Below are positions 18,763 to 29,349 of a stretch of DNA of 64,000 nt, piece after piece. Numbering within the stretch: the stretch's first letter is position 1; each line of letters opens with the position of its first letter. A program made the position numbers and the translations under genes. The stretch covers positions 23,549 through 87,548 of the forward strand of contig JACMNO010000082.1 in assembly GCA_014378485.1 (NCBI GenBank), written 5' to 3'. Below the pieces are notes generated by a model. It was not told the origin of the DNA. It ran no database searches and saw only the letters and a list, made by a program, of their open reading frames with translations. The DNA is from Bacteroidia bacterium (lineage in GTDB: Bacteria > Bacteroidota > Bacteroidia > B-17B0 > Aurantibacillaceae).

Positions 18763-21700
18763 ATGAAACTACATAAATATTTGTTATTATTTTTCTGTTT
18801 TTGTTCTATTTTATTTTTAGGTCAAAGTCAATATGATAATTTACCAATTAGTGAAAAAATCCGTATCAAAGAAAGTAAATTAATTTCTTTTTCAATTGCC
18901 AGATCAGGCTTTGGTTCTAATTCTGTTATATTAACTACAGGGCCCGAGCAGGATTGCAATAGTGCTATTCCTGTTTGTCAAAACGTTTACACTACATCAA
19001 CATCGTATTCAGGAAACGGCTCTAATCAAGAGATTCCTGGGAATACGTGTCTTGGCAGCAACGAATTAAATTCTGTTTGGTATACATTTACAAGCAGTTC
19101 TGGCGGTAACATTGCATTTAATATTACACCAAATGTTCTCGGTCAAGATTATGATTTTGCATTATACAATATTACTGGAGCTAACTGCTCTGCCATTGGT
19201 AGCGGAGCATTAACCCCTGTGCGCTGCAATTTCTCCGCAACTGGAGGAGTAACCGGTTTATCTTCTTCCGGTACCAATGCCTCAGAACCTGCTAGTGGTC
19301 CAAATCAAAGTACAGTATTAGCAACAACGGCAGGCCAAACCTACGTGCTAATCATCAGCAATTATTCCTCATCTTCTAATGGTTATACACTTGATTTTAC
19401 ACCCGGTTCAGCGAGTATTTTCGATGTAACTCCCCCTACTATTTCAGGAGTTACAGCCCCATGTGGGTCAAATTCAGTTGTTTTTAATGCAAGTGAACAA
19501 ATAAAGTGCAGCACTATAGCAGCAAATGGAAGCGATTTTACAATTACCGGTACTGGTGGCCCTTATGTAGTATCAGCAGCAGCCGGTCAAAACTGTGGTG
19601 TAAATACAGCGCAGATAAACTTAACCATTTCTCCGGCATTAAGTGGTGCAGGTCCATGGACAGTGGGAGTAACTACCGGTAGTGATGGAAATACCTTACT
19701 TGATTTATGTGGTAATGCCATGGCACCACAAACTAAAACTTTTACAACCGTATCTCCTTTGGCTACAATAAGTGGACCCAGTAATGTTTGTAAAGGCTCT
19801 ACTTTTGCGCTAACAGCATCCAGTGCCAGTTCTTATACATGGTCAGGTGTTGCAGTGCCAGCTGGGCAACAAAATCAGCAAGCGATTACAATTACAGCTA
19901 ATGTTGCAGGTACATTAAATTTTACAGTAATTGTTTCAAATGGAACATGTGGCAATTCAGTTGTTACAAAAGCAGTTACTGTAACTGATGCGCCAATCGC
20001 TAACTTTAGTGTTATACCATCGTTAACCGTTTGTGCCGGAACGTCAATAACGTTTACAAATATTTCAACTTACCCATGCAGTTCTTTAGGCTTAGGGTTA
20101 AACCAATGTAATTGTGGTTCATTTGGATGCAATACTACCTCAAATCAAGGAACTTTCGCAACCTACTTATGGACCTTTGGAGATGGAGGAACAGCCTTTT
20201 ACCTGGGTGGTAACCCTGCTTCCAATTTTAGCCCTAATCATACTTATTCTTCTGCAGGAACGTATGTAGTAAGCTTAAATGCCTCCGGATTAATCAACAC
20301 TTGCAGTAATACTAAAAATTTAACCATTACGGTTTTACCAGCCACTCCGGCCTTAACAGTATCGCCAACTGCCACTATTTGCCCCGGACAAAACAGTACA
20401 ATAACTGCCAACGGTGGCACAACATACACATGGACGCCGGGAGCAACTTTAAATACAGTAAGCAGCGGAACCGTTATTGCTTCTCCAACCATCACAACTA
20501 CTTATAGTGTAAGTTCTCCTGGTTGCAGTGGTAACCAAACATCAACGGTACAAGTCGTAGTTGGAGGCACACCCCCCGCTATTGGAACTATCAGCGGGAC
20601 AACTACCATTTGCCCGAATGCTACAGGAATAACTTATTCAGTCACTAACGTAGCCAGCACTAGCTATACCTGGTCGGTGCCGGCGGGCGCAATAATTGTA
20701 TCAGGAGCTGGTTCAAACGCCATCATTGTTAATTTTGGTTCAGCGGCAGGAACTGTTTCTGTTTTTGCTCTTGGAACATGTGGTTCTGCTACAGCTGCAA
20801 TAGCTGTTAGTTTAAACCCTGCTTTAACTTTAACCGTTACTCCAAACAATACAGGCATTTGTGCTGGAAGTTCTGCGACCCTTACCGCTAGTGGAGCCAC
20901 TAATTTTACATGGAGTCCTGCAGGTACTTTAAGTTCTCCTAATGGATCTACTGTTGCAGCAAGTCCTACTGTTTCAACTATTTATACTATAATAGGCGCT
21001 ACTGGAACCTGCACAGGTTCAGCTACCGCAACAGTAACAATGAATTCTTCTTTAACTCTAACACTTACTTCCAACACTCCAACGGTCTGTCCTGGTAGTT
21101 CTGCATTACTGGATGCCAATGGGGCCGCCAATTATACATGGAGTCCTGCGGGAACTTTAAATACTGCCAACGGTTCGAATGTAACTGCTACACCTTTATC
21201 CAATACGATCTACACAGTAATTGGTTCCAGTGGTACCTGCACCGGTTCCGCAACTATTTCATTAGGCATCGGCGCCTGTGTATCGAGTGGTTGTAATTTA
21301 GCTGCCATTCGCTCTGCATTAACTTCTGCCGGTAATATTGAATTATTGGGAATGAATAATTCCTGTAGCCTTTATTTTATCAATCCTCAATTTATGACTG
21401 GCCCACAGGCGCAGGCTTATGCTCAAACATTCGGGGCTAATTTAATTTCCGTTCAATCATCTTCAGAAAATGCAGATCTCGTTCAGGCACTTTCCAATCA
21501 GGGGTATTCTTCAAATGTAATCTGGATAGGATATAGCGATGCTGTTTCTGAAGGATCTTTTGTCTGGTATGATGGTTCTCCATTGTCCTATTCTAATTGG
21601 GCACCGGGAGAGCCAAATGATGCGGGAGGTGTAGAAGATTGTACACAGATTTATCCAGATGGTATGTGGAACGACCTTAACTGTGCAGGTTACAATTCTT

Positions 21701-24700
21701 TATCAGTAATAGAAGTGAATCTTTGTCCGCAAGTTGCGGTTAGTAATCCACCTATTAGTTGCCCCGGAACAAACGTCACTCTCAACGCCAGTACTTTATT
21801 GGGTTCTCCGGGTTACACCTATACATGGGTACAATCGGCATCAGAAACATTTACCAATACCAGTGCTCCCGGCAATACTGACCAGATAACGGTTAGCTCC
21901 TTTGCGGCTAATACATTTACTGTTTATTCTGAAGACCGTTATTCTTGTCCTCAGTCTGCAATAGTGAGCTTGAGTGTAAATCCTTCACCAACGATAACAG
22001 CCAACAATGCAACAATTTGCGCTGGACAAACTGCCACCTTAACAGCAACTGGCGCTGTTACTTACAGCTGGATACCAGGAACCGGCTTAAGTGCTACTAT
22101 CGGAGCTGTTGTTACAGGAACTCCCCCTTCTTCCCAAAATTATACAGTGATTGGAATGGATGCCAACGGATGTTTGAATGGAACCATAACAGCGATCACT
22201 GTCAATTCAGTACCTGTCATTGGTGTTTCCCCTAACTCTACCATTTGCCCGCAGGCCTCAACTGCATTAACAGCCAGCGGAGCAACTTCCTACACGTGGT
22301 CGCCATCCTCATCTTTAAGTTCAGCAAATGGAAGCACAGTCACTGCAAGTCCGGCTGCTTCTACTACCTATACGGTGAGTGGATTTTCAGGAAATTGCAT
22401 TGGAACCAATACAGTTTCAGTAAATGTTGCCGGAGGTGGATTTCCACCAAATGTTTATATCATTCAAAAAAACGCTTTATGTGATACGTCTGTTTTAAAC
22501 TGGGTGAATGTCACTTCCGTAACCCCTTCACTTGCACAAGGAACTTTACCAAATGGAATTACCGTAAATGCCACGCATTCTAACGGTGGCTTGTCTACCA
22601 CACCATCTATGTTCAGCGGTGGTTCATTTCCTACAACCTACAGTGTGCCCATTGGTTCAACTACTATCAGGAATGATCTTGGTGGAACCTTTAATTTCTG
22701 TTTCAGCCAGCCGGTTATTAATCCGCAGATCGCTTTCGCCAGTATCGGACAGGTAGGGCTTCCAATAACCATCAACACTTCAGTTCCATACCAGGTAGTA
22801 TGGGTGGGAAGTGGTATGAACTATGTGAATTCAACCTCCATGATCGGGTCAGAAGGATTCACCATCATTCGTTTCCCGGGCGTTCATACTTGTGTTTCTT
22901 TAAACTATATTGGAGATGAAACCTATTGCAATCTTGCTTTTGGTGTAATGGATGCCGTTTGTCAGGGACAACCCATTTGTCCGGGCGCATCTATCGAGCT
23001 GATTGGAAACGGTGCAACTACTTATTCGTGGAACAATGGGGCCACAACCACTACTATTTCTCCTGCTCCACTAGTAACCACTACTTATTCAGTGGTTGGG
23101 GTTACTCCTCAAGGTTGCTCAAATACAGCTACCACTACAGTAGTAGTGCTTCCCACTCCAACTATTACAGTGAACAATTCTACCATTTGTATCGGACAAC
23201 AAACAGCTACTTTAACAGCTAACGGTGCCGCCACTTACACATGGGCACCACCAACAGGACTGAGCGCGACAACAGGATCTGTGGTTACAGGAACTCCGGT
23301 TGCTTTCCAGAACTATACCATCACCGGTACTGGTGCCAATGGCTGTATTAATGATACAACCGCCAATATTGTAGTGAACCAGTTGCCAAATATTACCGTG
23401 AACAGTTCTACTATTTGTCTCGGACAACAAACGGCTACCTTAACTGCAACCGGAGCCATGACTTATAGCTGGATCCCCGGAACGGGACTAAGTGCCACCA
23501 CAGGCTCCATGGTTACCGGAACACCTGCTGCCACTCAAAACTATACAGTAGGCGGCATGGATGCAAACGGCTGTATTAATGGCACAGTTACTACTATAGT
23601 AGTTAATCCTTTACCCACCATAACAGTTAACAGTGCTTCTATTTGTTTAGGTCAGCAAACAGCAACTTTAACAGCTACCGGAGCAGGTACTTACAGCTGG
23701 ATACCTGGAACAGGATTAAGTTCTACAATTGGTTCTGTAGTAACCGGAACACCCACTTCTTCTCAAAACTATACTGTGGCCGGAATTGATCTAAACGGTT
23801 GCATTAACGGAACAACAACGGCTATAACGGTTAATACTTTACCTCTTATTACAGTTAACAGTGTTTCTATTTGTTTAGGACAACAAACAGCTACCTTAAC
23901 AGCTAACGGTGCAAGCACTTATAGTTGGATTCCCGGAACCGGATTAAGTGCTACAACTGGTTCTATTGTTACAGGTACTCCTGTATCTACTCAGGTTTAT
24001 AATGTAGGTGGGATAGATGCCAATGGTTGTATTGGTATTACAACAACAACAATTACAATTAACCCGCTGCCTGTTATAAGCGCTCCCGCAAATATGACTG
24101 TTTGTCCTTTATCTGCAAACACATTGACAACCAGCGGAGCATCTTCCTATACGTGGTCGCCAAATATTTATTTAAATACCAACACATCTGCTACAGTTAT
24201 CTCTACCCCATCTGTAACAACTACTTATACCATTGATGGTTTAACAGGTGCCTGTACTGCAAGTAATGTGGTAACCATTGTTGTAAACAATACTGTAGTG
24301 GTGAACGCTACTGCAAATACTCCTACGATATGCCCATTAGGAAATTCAAACATCACTGCCACCGGTGCAACTACTTACACCTGGTCGCCGGCGTTAACAT
24401 TAAGTGCTGCTAATGGAAGTACCGTGAGTTCAGCCCCATCAACTTCAACTACCTACACTGTTATTGGTTCTACCAGTACCTGTACCAATTCAGCGCAAGT
24501 GGTTATTACTGTTACAACTAATCCGGTTATTTCAGTAAACAGCGTTCCTCCTGTAATCTGTAGTGGAAGCGCTTCAGCATTAGCTGCCAGCGGAGCAAGC
24601 ACCTACGCATGGTCACCGGGAACAGGATTAAGCTCTACAAATGGATCCAATGTTAATGCAAATCCCAATACTACTTCTCTCTATAATATCATCGGAACCA

Positions 24701-25740
24701 GTCCACTAGGATGTACCAGTTTTACAACTATTACGTTAACGGTTGTTTCAACACCGACTTTAAACCCTTTTGCAAGCCCTAATGCTATTTGTGCGGGAAG
24801 TACTTCTACATTAACAGTTTTTGGTGCTTCCAGTTATACATGGTCACCAGGTACTTCAATAAGTAACGTGAACGGAACGCCAACTGTTGCCACTCCTGCT
24901 TTTACAACAACTTATACAATCATCGGAACAAACGGAGTAGCACCTTACTTATGTGCTGCTTCCAGCACCGTGCAGGTTATTGTGAAACCTAATCCTACTG
25001 TAACACCGGGACCAAATCAAACGATCTGTGAAGGAAAATCTGGACCAATTTATGCTAACGGTGCTGCGGCTTACAGCTGGATCCCAACGACAGGCGTGAT
25101 GAGCCCTAATGATTCTGTCTCCGATGCTTACCCACAGGTTACAACAACTTATACAGTAACCGGAACAACTAATAACTGTTCGACTACTGCCACATTACAG
25201 ATAGTTGTAAATTCTTTGCCGGTGGTTTACGCCGGTGTGGATACCACCATCAATATTGATAATACTATTACATTAATAGGAACCGGTTCTAACTACAACC
25301 AACTTGGTTTTTTGCCACCTTCCGATGTTCCTTTAAATTGTAACTATTGCCCTACGGTTACAGTGAATCCTCAGGATTATACCTGTTATACCTTAGAAGC
25401 AATCAGCGTAGCAGGTTGTAAGAATACGGATGTGGTTTGTGTTGCAGTAACCAAAGACTGGGATGTATTTATTCCTAATGCTTTTACACCTAACGATGAT
25501 TTGGATAACGAGGTCTTTATCCCAATGGGTTATGGCATCAGCGAAATAAAGCTTACTATTTTTGATCGTTGGGGAAGTGTTATCTTTAAAAGCAATGATG
25601 AAACCAAAGGATGGGACGGAAAAGAAAAAGGCCGCATCTGCGCACAGGGCGTTTATATTTATCAGGCAGAGATTACTGCTATGTCTGGTGCAAAACTTCG
25701 AAAGACAGGACATGTGACGTTATTAGGTCGAATCAAATAA
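18763..25740 (+). CDS. Giant T9SS adhesin with C-type lectin domain and Ig-like repeats
   Basis: A 2325-residue secreted protein. Residues 1-22 are a signal peptide. Residues about 62-215 form a CUB/PPC-like domain (CNSAIPVC, SVWYTFTS). Ig-like units follow, then a PKD-like domain (about 413-523, LWTFGDGG). Residues about 860-990 are a C-type lectin-like domain with WIGYSD, APGEPNDAGG and MWNDLNC; the EPN and WND motifs are those of Ca2+/mannose-type sites. A unique insert spans about 1230-1405. Four near-identical 76-residue repeats lie at about 1463-1767, within a longer series of related units. The last 95 residues (IPNAFTPNDD, FDRWG, GHVTLLGR) are the T9SS type B sorting domain. It is probably a surface adhesin. 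Confidence 0.93.
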   Translation: MKLHKYLLLFFCFCSILFLGQSQYDNLPISEKIRIKESKLISFSIARSGFGSNSVILTTGPEQDCNSAIPVCQNVYTTSTSYSGNGSNQEIPGNTCLGSNELNSVWYTFTSSSGGNIAFNITPNVLGQDYDFALYNITGANCSAIGSGALTPVRCNFSATGGVTGLSSSGTNASEPASGPNQSTVLATTAGQTYVLIISNYSSSSNGYTLDFTPGSASIFDVTPPTISGVTAPCGSNSVVFNASEQIKCSTIAANGSDFTITGTGGPYVVSAAAGQNCGVNTAQINLTISPALSGAGPWTVGVTTGSDGNTLLDLCGNAMAPQTKTFTTVSPLATISGPSNVCKGSTFALTASSASSYTWSGVAVPAGQQNQQAITITANVAGTLNFTVIVSNGTCGNSVVTKAVTVTDAPIANFSVIPSLTVCAGTSITFTNISTYPCSSLGLGLNQCNCGSFGCNTTSNQGTFATYLWTFGDGGTAFYLGGNPASNFSPNHTYSSAGTYVVSLNASGLINTCSNTKNLTITVLPATPALTVSPTATICPGQNSTITANGGTTYTWTPGATLNTVSSGTVIASPTITTTYSVSSPGCSGNQTSTVQVVVGGTPPAIGTISGTTTICPNATGITYSVTNVASTSYTWSVPAGAIIVSGAGSNAIIVNFGSAAGTVSVFALGTCGSATAAIAVSLNPALTLTVTPNNTGICAGSSATLTASGATNFTWSPAGTLSSPNGSTVAASPTVSTIYTIIGATGTCTGSATATVTMNSSLTLTLTSNTPTVCPGSSALLDANGAANYTWSPAGTLNTANGSNVTATPLSNTIYTVIGSSGTCTGSATISLGIGACVSSGCNLAAIRSALTSAGNIELLGMNNSCSLYFINPQFMTGPQAQAYAQTFGANLISVQSSSENADLVQALSNQGYSSNVIWIGYSDAVSEGSFVWYDGSPLSYSNWAPGEPNDAGGVEDCTQIYPDGMWNDLNCAGYNSLSVIEVNLCPQVAVSNPPISCPGTNVTLNASTLLGSPGYTYTWVQSASETFTNTSAPGNTDQITVSSFAANTFTVYSEDRYSCPQSAIVSLSVNPSPTITANNATICAGQTATLTATGAVTYSWIPGTGLSATIGAVVTGTPPSSQNYTVIGMDANGCLNGTITAITVNSVPVIGVSPNSTICPQASTALTASGATSYTWSPSSSLSSANGSTVTASPAASTTYTVSGFSGNCIGTNTVSVNVAGGGFPPNVYIIQKNALCDTSVLNWVNVTSVTPSLAQGTLPNGITVNATHSNGGLSTTPSMFSGGSFPTTYSVPIGSTTIRNDLGGTFNFCFSQPVINPQIAFASIGQVGLPITINTSVPYQVVWVGSGMNYVNSTSMIGSEGFTIIRFPGVHTCVSLNYIGDETYCNLAFGVMDAVCQGQPICPGASIELIGNGATTYSWNNGATTTTISPAPLVTTTYSVVGVTPQGCSNTATTTVVVLPTPTITVNNSTICIGQQTATLTANGAATYTWAPPTGLSATTGSVVTGTPVAFQNYTITGTGANGCINDTTANIVVNQLPNITVNSSTICLGQQTATLTATGAMTYSWIPGTGLSATTGSMVTGTPAATQNYTVGGMDANGCINGTVTTIVVNPLPTITVNSASICLGQQTATLTATGAGTYSWIPGTGLSSTIGSVVTGTPTSSQNYTVAGIDLNGCINGTTTAITVNTLPLITVNSVSICLGQQTATLTANGASTYSWIPGTGLSATTGSIVTGTPVSTQVYNVGGIDANGCIGITTTTITINPLPVISAPANMTVCPLSANTLTTSGASSYTWSPNIYLNTNTSATVISTPSVTTTYTIDGLTGACTASNVVTIVVNNTVVVNATANTPTICPLGNSNITATGATTYTWSPALTLSAANGSTVSSAPSTSTTYTVIGSTSTCTNSAQVVITVTTNPVISVNSVPPVICSGSASALAASGASTYAWSPGTGLSSTNGSNVNANPNTTSLYNIIGTSPLGCTSFTTITLTVVSTPTLNPFASPNAICAGSTSTLTVFGASSYTWSPGTSISNVNGTPTVATPAFTTTYTIIGTNGVAPYLCAASSTVQVIVKPNPTVTPGPNQTICEGKSGPIYANGAAAYSWIPTTGVMSPNDSVSDAYPQVTTTYTVTGTTNNCSTTATLQIVVNSLPVVYAGVDTTINIDNTITLIGTGSNYNQLGFLPPSDVPLNCNYCPTVTVNPQDYTCYTLEAISVAGCKNTDVVCVAVTKDWDVFIPNAFTPNDDLDNEVFIPMGYGISEIKLTIFDRWGSVIFKSNDETKGWDGKEKGRICAQGVYIYQAEITAMSGAKLRKTGHVTLLGRIK
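23150..24063 (+). repeat. Four tandem 228-bp repeats inside the adhesin gene
   Basis: The ATTTGT of each unit falls at 23185, 23413, 23641 and 23869, an exact 228-bp (76-codon) period. Each unit encodes VNS-x-x-ICLGQQTATLTA, SWIPGTGLS and a GCINGT-like ending. A more diverged pair (ATTTGC at 22015 and 22243) has the same 228-base spacing. The next unit, at 24100, has slipped by one codon. The copies are similar enough to recombine. Confidence 0.9.
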
Positions 25741-25760
25741 ATTATGGTTTTACAAAAAAA

Positions 25761-25790
25761 AAAGTTCCTGTTAGAAATAACAGGGACTTT
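25761..25790 (+). terminator. Rho-independent terminator after the adhesin gene
   Basis: A 13-bp stem (25761-25773 with 25778-25790, one G-U pair) closes a GAAA tetraloop and runs straight into T-rich sequence. It lies 20 bases after the adhesin stop codon. The upstream A-run would let it work weakly on the other strand as well. Confidence 0.85.
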
Positions 25791-25937
25791 TTATTTCCAG
25801 CATAAAACATTCCACCTACAAGGTATGATTTTGCGATAGAAAGGCATGGTTAATAGTCAAAAAAACTGAATGAATGATGCGTCTATTAATTCGATTTTTT
25901 ATATATTTATGCTTATTTTTAGATTATACCCACTCTC

Positions 25938-27134
25938 ATGGAAAACAAACAAGAAAATCCTGAAATCCTTAGAAGTAAATATATGCCGACGGCTGATTTT
26001 TATAGCCAGATCATTGATAGTTTGCAGGATTATTCGATATTTACCCTGGACAAAGAGTTCAAAATTAACAGTTGGAGTGCCGGTTCCACTAAAATATTTG
26101 GTTACGAAACTGATGAAGTAATTGGAAAACATTTTGACACTATATTTACTGAAGACGATATAAAAAGCGAAATTCCGAAAAAGGAAATTGAAATAGCTTT
26201 AAAAGATGGCCGCGCTACTGACAACCGATGGCATATCACAAAAAGCAAAAGCCTGTTTTATGCCTATGGACTGGTTTTTCCGCTCACAGGTATTAATGGT
26301 GAGATGCTAGGATATGTTAAGATCCTGCGTGACTTAACCGAAAGAAAGAACTCGGAAGATGCCATAAAAAAATATGTTAGAGAACTTGAAGAACTGAATA
26401 CTCATAAAGAAAGTGTTCTTGCCATTCTTTCACACGATTTAAGAAGCCCATTGTCTGCTATTATTGGAACGGCAAAATATCTCAAAGATAATTTCCAAAA
26501 AATGAAACCAGAAGCTTTGCAGGAAATGCTCAACTTACTTTATCAATCATCAACTGATGAATTAGATATGCTGGATTACCTTGTTGAATGGGCAAGAATA
26601 AAATATGCCGCTGAGATTTTTTCTCCAACAAAAATTGAACTCATCGAATACGTTGAGAAAGTTTTTGATACTTTGAACGAAACAGCGTCAATCAATACCA
26701 TAAATCTACACCACGAAATTGAAGAAAAAACAAGTGTATTTGCTGACGGTAAAATGTTGCTTTCAGTCATTCAAAACATTGTATCAAATGCTATAAAACA
26801 TACGAAAAAAGGAGGTTCAATAAAAGTTTCCGCAAAAAAGAAAGAGGATAAATTAATTATTCAAATAAAGGACACCGGTGTCGGAATGTCTAAAGAAATA
26901 ATGGAAAAGCTTTTTACGCCACAAATGAAAACGCTTGCCGCCACAAGAAAAGAAAACAAAGGTGCTGGTATTGGATTATTGCTGGTGAAAGGTTTCTTAG
27001 AAAGAAATGACGGCGAAATATGGGTTGAAAGTATTGAGGGCACCGGTTCTTCATTTTATTTTACGTTACCAATTGATAAACCTTTAAATAAAATAAATAG
27101 TTCAGAAAATATTGAATTTGATTTAAAGCCTTAA
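25938..27134 (+). CDS. PAS-domain sensor histidine kinase
   Basis: A 398-residue soluble histidine kinase without membrane segments. A PAS domain occupies about residues 15-130 (FKINSWSAGSTKIFGYETDEVIGK) and ends in DLTERK. The dimerisation/phosphoacceptor helix has SHDLRSPLSAI with His166. The catalytic domain shows the N-box QNIVSNAIKH, G1 KDTGVGM and G2 GAGIGLLLVK. It senses a cytoplasmic signal, possibly through a bound cofactor, and phosphorylates an unknown partner. No response regulator is adjacent, so it is an orphan kinase. An overlapping frame starting at 25870 is a shadow. Confidence 0.92.
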   Translation: MENKQENPEILRSKYMPTADFYSQIIDSLQDYSIFTLDKEFKINSWSAGSTKIFGYETDEVIGKHFDTIFTEDDIKSEIPKKEIEIALKDGRATDNRWHITKSKSLFYAYGLVFPLTGINGEMLGYVKILRDLTERKNSEDAIKKYVRELEELNTHKESVLAILSHDLRSPLSAIIGTAKYLKDNFQKMKPEALQEMLNLLYQSSTDELDMLDYLVEWARIKYAAEIFSPTKIELIEYVEKVFDTLNETASINTINLHHEIEEKTSVFADGKMLLSVIQNIVSNAIKHTKKGGSIKVSAKKKEDKLIIQIKDTGVGMSKEIMEKLFTPQMKTLAATRKENKGAGIGLLLVKGFLERNDGEIWVESIEGTGSSFYFTLPIDKPLNKINSSENIEFDLKP

Positions 27135-27256
27135 AATTATTTTTTTTACAAAAATAAATCCCTGTTATTTTTTGAATAGGGGATAAAATAGTTAACGTTC
27201 GAAATTATACTGCGCAGTTAAAAATATACTACGAACCTTTAATTATATAAAATTAA

Positions 27257-27290
27257 AAAATCCCTTTAAGCTTTCACTTAAAGGGATTTT
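27257..27290 (-). terminator. Terminator of dnaK
   Basis: A perfect 14-bp stem (27257-27270 with 27277-27290) closes a 6-base loop. Read on the minus strand, the stem is followed by TTTTTTAATT, a proper U-tract, 28 bases after the dnaK stop. It sits between the convergent histidine kinase and dnaK genes and may also stop rightward transcription. Confidence 0.88.
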
Positions 27291-27318
27291 AAACTATTAA
27301 GACCTCAATTTGATATTA

Positions 27319-29238
27319 TTATTTTACTTCTTCGTAGTCAACATCGGTTACATTTTCACCTTTGTTGTTTTCTGAATTTGTATTGTTGTTATCACCGCCC
27401 GGATTAGAATTATTATTTCCGTCCCCTTTCTGGTCGTTCATAGCTGCATACATTTCAGTTGAAGCTGCTTCCCATGCGGCGTTTATCGCGGTGGTTGCGG
27501 AATCAATCGCTGCAAGATCTCTTGAGTCATGTGCCTTTTTAAGGTCATCTAAAGCTGTTTCAATGGTAGTTTTTTTGTCTGCAGGGATTTTTTCTCCAAA
27601 TTCTTTCAATTGCTTTTCTGACTGGAAAATCAAACCATCAGCAGCATTGATTTTTTCTACTTCCTCTTTCGCTTTTTTATCAGCGTCGGCATTCAATTCA
27701 GCTTCACGTTTCATTTTCTCGATCTCTTCTTTGCTTAAACCAGAAGAAGCTTCTATACGGATATTTTGTGCTTTACCTGTTGCTTTATCTTTAGCAGAAA
27801 CAGAAAGGATACCATTGGCATCAATATCAAATGTTACTTCTACCTGCGGAACACCGCGCGGTGCAGGCATGATACCATCTAAATTAAACTGGCCGATTGT
27901 TCTGTTATCTTTTGCCATCGGACGCTCGCCCTGTAACACATGTAACTGTACACTTGGTTGGTTATCACTAGCTGTTGAGAATGTTTCTGTTTTTTTAGAT
28001 GGAATGGTAGTATTGGATTCAATTAATTTAGTGAACACACCACCATAAGTTTCAATACCTAAAGATAATGGCGTTACGTCTAATAATAAAACGTCTTTTA
28101 CTTCACCTGTTAATACTCCACCTTGGATCGCTGCTCCTAATGCAACAACTTCATCAGGATTCACTCCTTTACTTGGAGATTTTCCGAAGAATTTTTCTAC
28201 AGCTGCCTGGATAGCCGGGATACGGGTTGAACCACCTACTAATATAATTTCATCGATATCAGAAGTTGATAAACCTGCATTTTTTAACGCTGATTTACAT
28301 GGTTCAATGGTTTTTTTGATTAATCCATCAGCTAACTGTTCGAATTTTGATCGGGTTAACTGTTTCACTAAGTGTTTCGGGATACCATTTACCGGCATGA
28401 TGTAGGGTAAGTTGATCTCTGAAGAAGTGGTGCTGGATAATTCAATTTTTGCTTTTTCAGCTGCTTCTTTTAAACGTTGCAGAGCCATAGGGTCTTTACG
28501 TAAATCAATACCTTCGTCCTTTTTAAACTCATCTGCTAACCAGTCAATGATCAAATGGTCAAAGTCATCACCACCTAAGTGAGTATCACCATCAGTTGAT
28601 TTTACTTCAAATACACCATCACCTAATTCTAATACTGACACGTCATGCGTACCACCACCGCAGTCAAAAACAACAATCTTCATGTCTTTACCTTTTTTGT
28701 CCATACCATAAGCAAGGGCAGCAGCTGTTGGTTCGTTAATGATCCGTTTTACTTTTAATCCAGCAATTTCACCGGCTTCTTTAGTTGCCTGGCGCTGTGC
28801 ATCATTAAAATAAGCCGGAACGGTAATTACCGCTTCATCCACGGTTGTTCCTAAGAAATCTTCAGCTGTTTTCTTCATTTTCTGTAAAATGATCGCTGAA
28901 ATTTCCTGCGCTGAATAATTTCTATCATCAATTGATACTCTGGGAGTACCGTTATCGCCTTTAACAACTTTATATGTCATACGAGGGATCTCTTTCTGAG
29001 CTTCGTCAAAAGTAACTCCCATAAAACGTTTGATGGATGATATTGTTTTTGTTGGATTGGTAATAGCTTGTCTTTTTGCAGGATCACCTACTTTTCTTTC
29101 GCCACCCTCAACAAATGCTACTACAGAAGGAGTTGTTCTTTTGCCTTCATTATTTGCAATAACAACAGCTTCATTTCCTTCCATAACTGCAACGCAGCTA
29201 TTGGTTGTTCCTAAATCTATTCCTATAATTTTTCCCAT
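27319..29238 (-). CDS. dnaK: Molecular chaperone DnaK (Hsp70)
   Basis: A 639-residue Hsp70 of normal length. The ATPase domain starts [16 protein letters not shown] and contains [27 protein letters not shown] and [13 protein letters not shown]. The substrate-binding domain has the [11 protein letters not shown] linker region, and the C-terminus ends in the conserved acidic TDVDYEEVK tail. It folds and rescues proteins with DnaJ and GrpE, neither of which is encoded nearby. The gene stands alone, with a terminator downstream and a promoter-like region with an imperfect palindrome upstream. Confidence 0.98.
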   Translation of the reverse strand: MGKIIGIDLGTTNSCVAVMEGNEAVVIANNEGKRTTPSVVAFVEGGERKVGDPAKRQAITNPTKTISSIKRFMGVTFDEAQKEIPRMTYKVVKGDNGTPRVSIDDRNYSAQEISAIILQKMKKTAEDFLGTTVDEAVITVPAYFNDAQRQATKEAGEIAGLKVKRIINEPTAAALAYGMDKKGKDMKIVVFDCGGGTHDVSVLELGDGVFEVKSTDGDTHLGGDDFDHLIIDWLADEFKKDEGIDLRKDPMALQRLKEAAEKAKIELSSTTSSEINLPYIMPVNGIPKHLVKQLTRSKFEQLADGLIKKTIEPCKSALKNAGLSTSDIDEIILVGGSTRIPAIQAAVEKFFGKSPSKGVNPDEVVALGAAIQGGVLTGEVKDVLLLDVTPLSLGIETYGGVFTKLIESNTTIPSKKTETFSTASDNQPSVQLHVLQGERPMAKDNRTIGQFNLDGIMPAPRGVPQVEVTFDIDANGILSVSAKDKATGKAQNIRIEASSGLSKEEIEKMKREAELNADADKKAKEEVEKINAADGLIFQSEKQLKEFGEKIPADKKTTIETALDDLKKAHDSRDLAAIDSATTAINAAWEAASTEMYAAMNDQKGDGNNNSNPGGDNNNTNSENNKGENVTDVDYEEVK

Positions 29239-29305
29239 AATATCTTAATTTAAATTGTTTTTTTTGTTATTTACGGTAAACAGTAGTCAATGTTTATGCC
29301 AATGA

Positions 29306-29340
29306 CGAAAGGTTAATTATTTATGACAGGCTGGCACAAA
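29306..29340 (-). promoter_or_regulatory. dnaK promoter with an imperfect palindrome in the spacer
   Basis: On the minus strand a TTTG -33 element (29337-29340) is followed after 21 bases by TAACCTTTCG (29306-29315), close to the TAnnTTTG -7 box. Between them lies TGACAG-G-CTGGCA (29324-29336, plus-strand reading), a palindrome with one mismatch. An operator overlapping a promoter would fit a heat-shock gene, but the regulator is unknown. The leader to the dnaK start would be about 60 bases. Confidence 0.45.
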
Positions 29341-29349
29341 CATAAAAAA

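Noticed and set aside
21960..24330. Regularly spaced repeats that might be taken for a CRISPR array
   Set aside because: The 228-base units are coding, keep the reading frame and have no short identical repeats separated by unique spacers.
25870..26121. An 83-residue open frame before and overlapping the histidine kinase
   Set aside because: It overlaps the start of the PAS domain in another frame and resembles no known protein.
27157..27183. An ATCCCTG/AGGGGAT hairpin after the histidine kinase as a second terminator
   Set aside because: The stem has internal mismatches and no U-tract; the perfect hairpin at 27257 is a better candidate.
27362..28048. A 228-residue open frame on the plus strand inside dnaK
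   Set aside because: It is the complement of a highly conserved dnaK sequence, has low-complexity Ser/Leu/Phe-rich composition and no family similarity.
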